Source: an uncultured Rickettsiales bacterium (GTDB lineage Bacteria > Pseudomonadota > Alphaproteobacteria > Rickettsiales > UBA1997). Taken from it: 20,934 nt of DNA. The position numbers and the translations under genes are program-made. The stretch is from positions 1 to 20,934 of the forward strand of contig CAPZCD010000012.1 in assembly GCA_948744995.1 (NCBI GenBank), written 5' to 3'. The notes under the pieces are model-generated. The model was not told where the DNA came from. It worked only from the letters and a program-made list of their open reading frames with translations, and ran no database searches. Positions 7,987-15,797 of this stretch are shown piece after piece (position 1 is the stretch's first letter; every line of letters starts with the position of its first letter).

Positions 7987-8683
7987 TGAAAGATTTAATA
8001 AAAACTTGTCAAAATATGATAGGAATGCAATATTGCAGAAAAATATAGCAAAAGAATTAATCAGGTTACTAAAGTTAAATGTAGGAGAAAATTTCAGAAA
8101 TATATTTGAAATTGGTTGTGGTAGTGGCTTTCTGACAAGAGAGATAGTGCAAAACTTAAAATATAAAATTTTGATTTTGAACGATATAGTTGAAAACTCT
8201 GAAAATTATGTAAGAAATTTTGGTAATAATTTTGTAAAAGGTGATGCTGAAAAAATCATTTTTCCACTAAATTCTGATTTAGTAATTTCAAGTTCTGTTT
8301 TCCAATGGTTTAATGATTTTAAAAGTTTTGTTCCTAAAGTGTACGATAGTCTAAATAATAATGGAATATTAGCATTTTCAATGTTTATTGACGGAAATTT
8401 CAAAGAAATAAAAGATTTTTTCAACATTTCTCTACATTATTTGCAGGAAGATGAAATTAAAAAAATAATATTACAGAAAAATTTTGAAATTTTGTTTTCT
8501 AATTCAATTAGGACAATTCTAAATTTTGATAGTTCTATTGATATATTGAAACACATAAAAGATACTGGTATTAATGTTATTAGAAAACAAAAATTAGAAA
8601 AAAATAAAATATATAGCTTTATTAGAAGTAATATTTTAAATTTAACTTATAATTACTATTTTATAATAGCGAGGAAAAAATGA
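7976..8683 (+). CDS. bioC: BioC, malonyl-ACP O-methyltransferase
   Basis: BioC uses S-adenosylmethionine to methylate the free carboxyl of malonyl-ACP, so that the fatty-acid machinery can elongate it to pimeloyl-ACP methyl ester. The 235 residues are near E. coli BioC (251). The SAM-binding motif I is EIGCGSG (residues 45-51), followed by the acidic strand end LNDIVEN, the GDAEKI block, and SSSVFQWF, typical of BioC. The N-terminal YDRNAILQKNIA segment is also a family trait. A purine-rich GGAAGGA lies about 8 bases before the ATG inside bioG. The stop overlaps the bioA start in an ATGA arrangement. Confidence 0.92.
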   Translation: MLNDERFNKNLSKYDRNAILQKNIAKELIRLLKLNVGENFRNIFEIGCGSGFLTREIVQNLKYKILILNDIVENSENYVRNFGNNFVKGDAEKIIFPLNSDLVISSSVFQWFNDFKSFVPKVYDSLNNNGILAFSMFIDGNFKEIKDFFNISLHYLQEDEIKKIILQKNFEILFSNSIRTILNFDSSIDILKHIKDTGINVIRKQKLEKNKIYSFIRSNILNLTYNYYFIIARKK

Positions 8684-9980
8684 ATTACTCAGAATTTGAT
8701 AGAAAATACATATGGCATCCCTTTACACAGGAAGCAACTGCTCCATTAAACATAAATATTGTTAAGGGGGATGGTGCTTATTTATACGACGAAAATGGAA
8801 AACAATATCTAGATTTAGTTTCATCATGGTGGACAAATTGTCATGGACATTGCAACAAAAGAATAGCTGAAGCAATTTATAAGCAATCACTGGAACTAGA
8901 ACATTTAATATTTGCAAATTTTACCCATAAACCAGCAGTTAATTTAGTTGAAAAATTAAGAAAATTTTTAAATCCAAAGTTAGAAAAATATTTCTTTTCT
9001 GATAATGGTTCTACTGCAGTTGAAATAGCAATGAAAATGACCTACCAATACTGGCAAAATAAAGGTGATAACAATAGAACTTTATTTGTTACTACGGAAG
9101 GAAATTACCATGGCGATACGGTGGGAGCTATGTCTCTTGGTCGTTCATGTGGTTTTTACACGCCTTTTGAAAGATTACTATTTAAAGTTGAAAATATACC
9201 TTATCCTGAGACTTGGATTAATGATAAAAGTGTTGAAGAAAAAGAAAATAAGTCCTTGGAATTTGCAAAAAGATTATTAGAGAAAAAAATAAAGAAATTT
9301 CGGCTTTCTTTTTAGAGTCAATGATCCAAGGTGCAAGTGGGATGAGAATGATTAGACCGGAATATGTGAATAAAATTTGCAACTTATTCAAAAGTTATAA
9401 TATACCAATTATATTTGATGAAGTAATGACTGGCTTTGGTAGGACTGGTACTATGTTTTCTTATGAACAAACAGAAATAGTACCAGATATAATATGCTTA
9501 TCAAAAGCGTTGACTGCTGGAGCACTTCCTATGGCTTTAACTGTTACTACAAACGATATTTATAAGGAATTTTTTAGTAGTGACGCCGATAAAACTTTTT
9601 TACACGGTCATTCTTATACAGCAAATCCTTTAGCTTGCGTAGCAGCAACCGCATCATTGGAAATTTTTGAAGAAAGTGATATCTTGGATAAGATTAAGAA
9701 AATTAATAATATTCATAAAGAAGAATTAAAAAAACTTGAAACGTATGATTTTCTTGACAAATTCAGAACTTGTGGCTTAATTTCTGCTTTCGAAATAAAA
9801 AATAAAAATGGTTATGGGTCAGATTTTAGCAATAAATTAAAAAATAAGTTTTTTGATAAAGGTTTACTGCTAAGACCATTGGGAAATATAGTTTATTTTT
9901 TGCCACCTTATTGTATTTCAGAAGATGATTTAAGAAAAAGTTATAGAATTGTTTTAGAGGTAATAAAGGAGTTTGTTTAA
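8680..9980 (+). pseudogene. bioA: BioA, DAPA aminotransferase, interrupted by a one-base frameshift
   Basis: BioA transfers the amino group of S-adenosylmethionine to KAPA, giving DAPA. The frame opened at 8680 runs to a TAG at 9313-9315; the remainder continues in another frame to 9980. Adding one base at the seven-A run 9283-9289 joins them into a 433-residue protein, close to E. coli BioA (429). Landmarks before the break are YIWHPFTQ, SSWWTNCHGH, SDNGSTAVE and NYHGDTVGAMS; after it ESMIQGASGMRM, FDEVMTGFGRTG (Asp247 when corrected), LSKALTAG (PLP Lys276, codon at 9504), HSYTANPLAC and LRPLGNIVYFLPPY. Everything on both sides is intact. A GAGG Shine-Dalgarno sequence precedes the start, which overlaps the bioC stop. 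The break may be a young mutation, a homopolymer sequencing error, or a slippage site. Neither half alone would be active, since the PLP lysine is in the second half. Confidence 0.9.
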
Positions 9981-10041
9981 TATTTCAAGAATATAATAAG
10001 AGATTATATATCTAGTAGGAAAAAAACGACAATTTTTAATG

Positions 10042-10482
10042 CTATTTTTTACTTATAGCTATACCATAATTTTTATCATCTTTATTTTTACCACCAAAAA
10101 TAGTTTTTTCTGAAATTATAGTGCCATTATCCGTAAGATATATCCTGCTGGTATCAACTCTGTTACCATCAATATGTTCTAAAATATATATAATATCCTT
10201 CCCACTAAAAAGATTTGTCTCCCCATATCTAACTATTTCATAGTATTCATTGATTTCTTTATTAAATTCCTTCCCTATTACCAGCCATTCAGTATCTTGA
10301 TTAAAGTTAGATTTTATCGGTAATTGCTCTGATTTCCCAATTATACTATTAATTTCAGAAATAACAAAATCCAGTTTCCTGTTCTTTATTTTTATTGTAA
10401 CTTTGTTGGTAATCAACGCCAAAAATCCCATAAAGATAATAACTATAACTAATTCAATATTCGAAAATCCACGATTATTCAT
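10042..10482 (-). CDS. Prepilin-like protein with type IV N-terminal methylation motif
   Basis: The 146-residue protein begins MNNRG followed by FSNIELVIVIIFMGFLAL. This is a very short leader ending in Gly, then Phe+1 and Glu+5, then one long hydrophobic helix, which is the pattern cleaved and methylated by prepilin peptidase in type IV pilins and type II secretion pseudopilins. The rest is a small polar domain with no family I recognise. No pilus assembly gene, secretion ATPase or prepilin peptidase is present in the window, so it is an orphan here. It converges with bioA (61 bases between them) and diverges from the outer-membrane protein gene. A minus-strand TTGAAG, 16 bases and TATCTT can be read upstream, but it is weak. 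Confidence 0.75.
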   Translation of the reverse strand: MNNRGFSNIELVIVIIFMGFLALITNKVTIKIKNRKLDFVISEINSIIGKSEQLPIKSNFNQDTEWLVIGKEFNKEINEYYEIVRYGETNLFSGKDIIYILEHIDGNRVDTSRIYLTDNGTIISEKTIFGGKNKDDKNYGIAISKK

Positions 10483-10599
10483 TTTTTTTATAAAAAAGCT
10501 TTTCTTAAAGATACATTTTTTAAAAATAACTTCAAGTTTAATTTGACTATTAATTTTGATTAATACTTATGCAAGTTAATAACTTATAAGTATAAATTT

Positions 10600-11274
10600 A
10601 TGAAAAATAAAAAAACTATTTTGGCTGCAGTAGTAGCTTCAGTTGTTGCTTCTGCCAGTTTATATGCTAAGAGCGGCGCTTATATTGGAGTAAGTGGAGT
10701 TGGTGTTTTGGATGATTCTATTCTTAATGGAGGAGGAATAAATACCGTAGTTGGTAATACATCCACAATTACTTTAGGTTGGGGTCTTGAAGTTGGCTAC
10801 AATGCAAAGGTTGATGATTTTCTACTAGGTGCAGGCTTATCATATATTTATGCTGCTCCTAATTTTAAATACGTTTCAAAAGAAGGAAAAGAAATGGTTA
10901 CAGGTGCTTCCCAAGGCATAAACGGTCACAGAATAAACCTAGATATTAATGCTGGTTATTCTTTTGAAGATAAAGTAGCTTTATCTATTGGTGGAGTATT
11001 TTCCTATAATCCGGGAAAACCAGATTATCTTATGGAAGATTTTAATGAAAAAACCACAAGTGATTTTGGTTTTGGTTTCAAAGTTGGGGCAAATTTCAAG
11101 TTAACCGAATGTGTATCTTGGGATGTTTCCTATAGAATGACTTGGTTCAGCACAACAAAAAATTATAAAGACCATATTAAAGAAATATCTAAAAATGATG
11201 CCGATTTAGTAAAAGTTTCTGAATTTAGCAGAGTTGATAAAATGATTACAACTGGAATTAGGTTTAATTTCTAG
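10600..11274 (+). CDS. Outer-membrane beta-barrel protein
   Basis: The 224-residue protein has a clear Sec signal peptide (MKNKKTILAAVVASVVASASLYA, cleavage after about residue 23). The mature part consists of alternating hydrophobic and polar stretches such as GAYIGVSGVGV, GWGLEVGY, FLLGAGLSYIYA and FGFGFKVGANFKL, and ends in Phe after an IRFNF strand, the signature for BAM insertion. The size fits an eight-stranded barrel of the opacity or surface-antigen type seen in many alphaproteobacteria. The exact family and ligand are not evident. It is a monocistronic unit: divergent from the prepilin gene and closed by a strong terminator. No Shine-Dalgarno sequence is visible. A perfect 10-base palindrome, ACTTATAAGT (10582-10591), lies just before the start. 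Confidence 0.85.
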   Translation: MKNKKTILAAVVASVVASASLYAKSGAYIGVSGVGVLDDSILNGGGINTVVGNTSTITLGWGLEVGYNAKVDDFLLGAGLSYIYAAPNFKYVSKEGKEMVTGASQGINGHRINLDINAGYSFEDKVALSIGGVFSYNPGKPDYLMEDFNEKTTSDFGFGFKVGANFKLTECVSWDVSYRMTWFSTTKNYKDHIKEISKNDADLVKVSEFSRVDKMITTGIRFNF

Positions 11275-11296
11275 TTATTGTTTTTAATCTAAAATT

Positions 11297-11330
11297 AAGA
11301 GGATTAGGCTTTTTAGCCTAGTCCTTTTTT
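11297..11330 (+). terminator. Rho-independent terminator of the outer-membrane protein gene
   Basis: An 11-pair stem (AGGATTAGGCT at 11300-11310 with AGCCTAGTCCT at 11315-11325, one T-G wobble) with a TTTT loop is followed by a run of six T. It starts about 25 bases after the stop codon and is the clearest terminator in the window. Confidence 0.93.
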
Positions 11331-11393
11331 ATCAGATAAACTTTCAAAAAAATAATAAATATTCACACATTATCTACTTTTCACTAATCCAAC

Positions 11394-11423
11394 TTGACTT
11401 ATAGTAACAAAATATGCTATACT
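11394..11423 (+). promoter_or_regulatory. Sigma-70 type promoter of mgtA
   Basis: TTGACT (11394-11399), an 18-base spacer and TATACT (11418-11423) match the consensus at 5 of 6 positions each. The predicted start near 11430 leaves a leader of about 100 bases before the mgtA ATG. Confidence 0.7.
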
Positions 11424-11427
11424 TTAG

Positions 11428-11466
11428 AAGCCAGATCAGTGCAATTAAATAAGCTGAAATGGCCTT
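11428..11466 (+). promoter_or_regulatory. Possible folded leader of mgtA
   Basis: Nested complementary segments AAGCCA (11428-11433) with TGGCCTT (11460-11466, one bulge), and TCAG (11436-11439) with CTGA (11454-11457), could form a stem at the very start of the transcript. Magnesium transporter leaders are riboregulated in enterobacteria, but this fold does not match a known class that I can identify. Confidence 0.25.
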
Positions 11467-11531
11467 TATTATTTTATCAATTACGTTATTCTTTATGACT
11501 TAACCTAGCGTTTATATTTTGGAGTTAAATT

Positions 11532-14141
11532 ATGGAAAAAGAAACAAAAAGAAAAAACACCTTTGAAGTTTCAAACAAGGATCTAATTAATTTTTCTAGA
11601 ATGGATTCAGCAACGTTGTTGGAAGAATTAAAAACTGACCTAAGACGTGGACTTACAACCGAATATGCAGAGGATCTGCAGGACGAGTACGGTTTTAATG
11701 AAGTCTGTAGCAGTGATGATGACGAGTGGTACACGGCCTTACTAGAGTCTATTTTTAATCCTTTCAATATAGTATTAATGGTTTTAGCTATTATATCGTT
11801 TTTTACAGGCGATGCTATGGCCAGCTTTACCATAGTTTTTCTAGTTTTTATGAGTAGTCTAATTAAGTTCGTTCAAGAGAGTAAATCAAATAGAGCCAGT
11901 GAAAAATTAAGATCGATGATAAAAACAACAGTTACTACTCTCCGAGATGGCAGAAGAAAAGAAATAGATATTTCCGAACTGGTTAAAGGAGATATAGTAT
12001 TTCTATCTGCAGGCGATATAGTACCGGCAGATTTACGAATTTTAGAATCAAAAGATTTATTTATTAGTCAATCATCTCTAACGGGTGAATCTGAACCAAT
12101 TGAAAAATTTTCTAGATTATCCAAAAAAACGTTGGATAATATGCCTAAAAGCCCAATAGATTTGGAAGATTTATGCTTTATGGGTACAAATATTGTTAGT
12201 GGAACTGCTACAGCTATTGTTATAGCTATAGGTATTAATACCTACTTTGGTTCCATGTCAAAGCTGATAACCAATAAGAAGGCTAAAACCAGCTTTGATA
12301 AAGGATTGGCTGATATAAGTGTTTTTTTGATAAAGTTCACTGTTATAATGGTGGCTTTGGTATTTGTGATAAATGGCTATACAAAACACGATTGGCTAAA
12401 TGCATTTTTATTTGCTATATCAGTTGCAGTTGGTTTAACACCAGAGATGCTACCGGTTATAGTATCGGCAAATTTGGCTAAAGGTGCTGTGTCAATGTCT
12501 AAAAAAAGAACCGTCGTAAAAAATATAAATTCGATCCAGAATTTTGGAGCGATGGATATATTATGTTGTGATAAAACCGGTACCTTAACGGAAAATGTCG
12601 TTGTTTTACAATATCATCTGGATATTCATGGTAATGAAGATCTAAGAGTACTAAGGCATGCCTATCTAAATAGTAATTTTCAAACAGGTCTAAAAAATCT
12701 TTTGGATTTGGCTATAATAGATAAGGCGGTGGAAAATAGTTTCTATAACTTGAATTTTGAGTATCAAAAAATAGATGAAATTCCATTTGATTTTGTAAGG
12801 AGAAGAATGTCCGTCGTTCTTAAGGATAAGAAGGGTAAGATACAAATGATTACAAAAGGTGCTATAGAGGAAATGTTGGAAATATGTAAATATGCGGAGT
12901 ATAAGGGAGATATAATAGAAATCAATGAGGAAATTAAAAACGAGATATTGGGTACTATTCTAAAACTGAATAATGAAGGTATGAGGGTTTTAGCGATAGC
13001 ACAAAAAAACGAAATAGAAGATATAAATAATATAACTGTAGGTACCGAAAAAGATATGGTTCTTATGGGTTATTTGAGCTTCTTGGATCCGCCAAAACAG
13101 TCAGCAAAATCAGCTATAGAGGCTCTGAAGAATGTCAATGTAAAAGTTAAAGTCTTAACGGGAGATAGTGATATAATTGCAGCCCATGTTTGCAAAAAAG
13201 TTGGCTTAGAAAATAATAGAGTTTTACTTGGTGGTGAAATAGAAAATATGTCCGACGAAAAACTTAGAAAAGAAGTTGAAAGAACTGACATTTTTGCCAA
13301 ATTATCTCCACAACAAAAACTTAGAATAATTAAAAATCTCAAATTGGACGGACATACGGTCGGTTTTATGGGTGATGGTATAAATGATGCTCCTGCCATG
13401 AGGGAATCGGATGTAGCTATATCGGTAGATTCTGCTGTAGATATAGCCAAAGAGTCGGCCGATATAGTGCTACTCAAAAAGGATTTGAATGTATTGGTAG
13501 ATGGTGTTATTGAAGGCAGAAAAATATTCTGCAACATAATAAAATATATAAAAATGACCTTAAGCTCTAACTTCGGTAATATATTTTCTATACTTTTCGC
13601 TAGTCTATTTATACCATTTTTGCCAATGCTGCCGGTACAAATTTTAGTATTAAATATACTTTACGATCTATCACAGGTATCCATCCCATGGGACAATGTG
13701 GATCCAGATTATCTTAAGGGGCAGAAAAAATGGAATGTGTCATCCATAAAGAAGTTCGTGCTATTGATTGGGCCTATAAGTTCAATATGCGATATAGTTT
13801 TATTCGTTATAATGCATAAAATATTGAATTGGAATCAAGTTGAATTTAATAGTGGGTGGTTTATAGCTAGTATGGTTACCCAAACTATAGTTATACATAT
13901 GCTGAGAACTGAGAAAAAACCTTTTATTGAAAGTAATGTGTCCTATAGTGTTTTTTCCACAACTACGTTGTCGATGTTTTTGTCGATTTTAATACCCTAT
14001 ACAAAATTGGGTTCGACAATACATTTGGTTGGCTTGCCTATATATTATTATGGTTGGCTTCTGCTTGTGGTTTTGATATATGTAATTTTGGTACAAACGC
14101 TCAAGACTTTATATATTAGAAGGTATGATGATTGGTTGTAG
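11532..14141 (+). CDS. mgtA: MgtA-type magnesium-importing P-type ATPase (P3B)
   Basis: MgtA uses ATP to bring Mg2+ into the cytoplasm. The 869-residue protein (E. coli 898) carries the P-type signatures in order: TGES (residues 184-187, actuator domain), PEMLPVIV in the fourth membrane helix, DKTGTLTEN with the phosphorylated Asp347, LTGDS, and GDGINDAP (614-621). The C-terminal membrane region has SSNFGNIFSIL and LYDLSQVSIPWDNVD, which single out the MgtA/MgtB branch from Ca2+ or K+ pumps. About ten membrane helices are expected. GGAG lies 9 bases before the ATG. It has its own promoter and leader and appears to be transcribed alone. By eye it is less AT-rich than the bio genes or the lysR gene: 26 of 60 bases are G or C in 12421-12480. 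Confidence 0.95.
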   Translation: MEKETKRKNTFEVSNKDLINFSRMDSATLLEELKTDLRRGLTTEYAEDLQDEYGFNEVCSSDDDEWYTALLESIFNPFNIVLMVLAIISFFTGDAMASFTIVFLVFMSSLIKFVQESKSNRASEKLRSMIKTTVTTLRDGRRKEIDISELVKGDIVFLSAGDIVPADLRILESKDLFISQSSLTGESEPIEKFSRLSKKTLDNMPKSPIDLEDLCFMGTNIVSGTATAIVIAIGINTYFGSMSKLITNKKAKTSFDKGLADISVFLIKFTVIMVALVFVINGYTKHDWLNAFLFAISVAVGLTPEMLPVIVSANLAKGAVSMSKKRTVVKNINSIQNFGAMDILCCDKTGTLTENVVVLQYHLDIHGNEDLRVLRHAYLNSNFQTGLKNLLDLAIIDKAVENSFYNLNFEYQKIDEIPFDFVRRRMSVVLKDKKGKIQMITKGAIEEMLEICKYAEYKGDIIEINEEIKNEILGTILKLNNEGMRVLAIAQKNEIEDINNITVGTEKDMVLMGYLSFLDPPKQSAKSAIEALKNVNVKVKVLTGDSDIIAAHVCKKVGLENNRVLLGGEIENMSDEKLRKEVERTDIFAKLSPQQKLRIIKNLKLDGHTVGFMGDGINDAPAMRESDVAISVDSAVDIAKESADIVLLKKDLNVLVDGVIEGRKIFCNIIKYIKMTLSSNFGNIFSILFASLFIPFLPMLPVQILVLNILYDLSQVSIPWDNVDPDYLKGQKKWNVSSIKKFVLLIGPISSICDIVLFVIMHKILNWNQVEFNSGWFIASMVTQTIVIHMLRTEKKPFIESNVSYSVFSTTTLSMFLSILIPYTKLGSTIHLVGLPIYYYGWLLLVVLIYVILVQTLKTLYIRRYDDWL

Positions 14142-14565
14142 GAAGTAAGGACAAAATATTATATATTTTATATTGTAAAAATGATTTTTAATTAACGGTA
14201 TCGATAACTGCAAGTTTATTATAATTTAAATAAAACTATGTTTTTCAATGATGGTTTGTGTATATTAAAAACTTTCCTTCCTATATTATTTTATTCTTAT
14301 ACAGTTTGTATACCAAGCTCATTTTTAATTATAAAAAATTATTTAAATCAAACTTTAAAACCATTATTCCTCGAGGGTTTTCTAATGGTTATAATTTTAG
14401 TAATTACAGCTATAGAACAGGAGACTTTAACGGTACCAAGCCAAAACATAACAGTTGGTCTTTGTAATTGATTTAATAAAAAAGAGTGCCAAAGATTTCG
14501 CAACAGGAGAAACAGCAGGAGACCATCTTACCATATATTCCACTATTTTTTGTATAATTCATAAA
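14142..14565. other. 424-base gap between mgtA and the LysR gene, possibly decayed coding sequence
   Basis: No convincing gene is seen. Two overlapping short frames, 14238-14471 and 14258-14467, have no Shine-Dalgarno sequence and no recognisable product. A third frame is open from 14452 and reads SAKDFATGETAGDHLTIYS around 14485, which looks protein-like but lacks a start. This could be a frameshifted remnant. A dyad (AACCATTA at 14359-14366, TAATGGTT at 14383-14390) encloses the 8-base palindrome CCTCGAGG. No clear terminator follows mgtA. Confidence 0.3.
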
Positions 14566-15477
14566 TTAAAAGTTATCAACATCTTTTATCATACTATTCT
14601 CTTTTATATTTAGGATAAATTTTTTAATGCTATTTTTCTTTATATAATTTTTTACATAGAAAATTGAAAAATATGTTTTTAAAAACAAATAATCCTTATT
14701 AATATTAAGATTTTTACAATCATCTTCATTTAAAATAATATCTGGAGCGATACAAGTTAATAAACCATATTTAGCAAAATTCTTTAGTATCGTAAGATTT
14801 CCATTGCCAATATTTATGTTAGGATTATCGATTATAAAACAATCAGGAGAATTATTTTTAGGTAACCTAATAGGCAATTCACGACGGCTAGATCTTATAT
14901 AATCCTCACTACTAATGAAAAAATTATCATAGGCGCTTATATTTTCTTCTTGAATTTCTACGGGAACATTAATCGATGGAAAATAACAAAATAAGGCTAA
15001 ATCCACGTTATTATTTATTAATTTTTCAAAAGAATTCTCTAATGTTGTTATATCTATATTTATTTTTAAGTTATCAAAATCATCAGTTACTTCCTTAAAA
15101 AAACTTAAATATTTAGGTAATACATATGTAGCAGTTAGGTTATCGCAGGCTATATTTATATAATTATCAGCATCTTTTTCTAAATTAGAGTTAAAATAAT
15201 CAAACAGGCTATCTATACCTTGTAGATGTATGATAGCTTTTTTATAAAACAAGTCACCATCTTTAGTTAATATCATTTTATTATTTTTACATCTCTTAAA
15301 GAGTTTCGTTTTTAAATCCTCTTCTAGTGATCTGATCTGTAAAGATATAGCACTATGTTCGATACCAAGCATTACAGAAGCTCTTCTAATTGAACAACCA
15401 CTTTGAACGGTTGCACAAAAACCTCTAATTTGCTGTAATCTATTCTTTTTATAGTAAAATCTAGTATTATCTCTCAT
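14566..15477 (-). CDS. LysR-type transcriptional regulator
   Basis: The 303-residue length is typical of the family. Residues 13-65 form the winged helix-turn-helix: RLQQIRGFCATVQSG, then SIRRASVMLGIEHSAISLQI and RSLEEDLKTKLFKR, ending with LTKDGDLFY. Residues 95-290 should be the periplasmic-binding-protein-like effector domain, with YINIACDNLTATYVLPKYL opening the first subdomain. Its ligand cannot be read from the sequence. Target genes are unclear: there is no divergent neighbour, and the gene lies alone downstream of radA on the minus strand. A 19-base palindrome inside its promoter suggests autoregulation. The DNA is extremely AT-rich (7 of 60 G or C in 14641-14700), unlike mgtA next door, so transfer or relaxed selection is possible. 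Confidence 0.88.
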   Translation of the reverse strand: MRDNTRFYYKKNRLQQIRGFCATVQSGCSIRRASVMLGIEHSAISLQIRSLEEDLKTKLFKRCKNNKMILTKDGDLFYKKAIIHLQGIDSLFDYFNSNLEKDADNYINIACDNLTATYVLPKYLSFFKEVTDDFDNLKINIDITTLENSFEKLINNNVDLALFCYFPSINVPVEIQEENISAYDNFFISSEDYIRSSRRELPIRLPKNNSPDCFIIDNPNINIGNGNLTILKNFAKYGLLTCIAPDIILNEDDCKNLNINKDYLFLKTYFSIFYVKNYIKKNSIKKFILNIKENSMIKDVDNF

Positions 15478-15499
15478 TTGTGCCAGTTTTGCTAGCTAT

Positions 15500-15527
15500 A
15501 GTATAACACAAAAATAGTTTTTGTGAA
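15500..15527 (-). promoter_or_regulatory. Promoter of the LysR gene with embedded palindromic operator
   Basis: Reading the minus strand, TTCACA (15527-15522), 16 bases and TATACT (15505-15500) form a promoter with 5 of 6 matches in each box. It sits 22 bases upstream of the ATG at 15477. The perfect inverted repeat CACAAAAA-TAG-TTTTTGTG (15507-15525) fills the spacer and overlaps the -35, the expected place for a repressing operator. Confidence 0.6.
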
Positions 15528-15599
15528 GACACTATGTTTTAAATAAAGTTCAATTTTTCAATATTATTCAATATGTAACTGATTTTATGTGTAGTTTTG

Positions 15600-15616
15600 T
15601 TAAACAGGCTGTTTAA
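15600..15616. repeat. 17-base perfect palindrome
   Basis: TTAAACAG, a central G and CTGTTTAA form a perfect dyad with odd symmetry, about 120 bases upstream of the LysR start. Its size and T-rich/A-rich ends would suit a LysR-type binding site, but there is no direct support. Confidence 0.5.
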
Positions 15617-15729
15617 TACAACTTGTTTGATAAAAAATTTTATAATTACTAACTTTAGTTAGTATCTTGAGATTAGATGTTTCTCTATGATAAAATGGAA
15701 AATTAAGTGGAAAGTTAATATATTTCTTG

Positions 15730-15797
15730 ACATAACCATCATTATATTATTCCAATATAATATAATTATATAGAATAATATTAAGATGGTTTTATGT
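15730..15797. repeat. 68-base long imperfect inverted repeat
   Basis: The left arm 15730-15752 (ACATAACCATC, then ATTATATTATTC) pairs with the right arm 15773-15797 (GAATAATATTAA, then GATGGTTTTATGT) over some 20 base pairs, with two extra bases and two mismatches in the middle, around a 20-base loop. It has no T-tract on either side and no coding capacity. It may be a palindromic repeat element, a transcript-end stabiliser for radA, or a small miniature element. Confidence 0.6.

Noticed and set aside
9065..9280. Alternative 71-codon frame inside bioA
   Set aside because: The bioA frame at the same place carries the conserved NYHGDTVGAMS block, so this is a shadow.
9321..9980. Separate short aminotransferase gene
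   Set aside because: It starts mid-domain and continues exactly where the first part of BioA stops; it is the second half of one gene.
13070..13537. Minus-strand open frame of 155 codons inside mgtA
   Set aside because: Antisense shadow of the conserved ATPase P domain.
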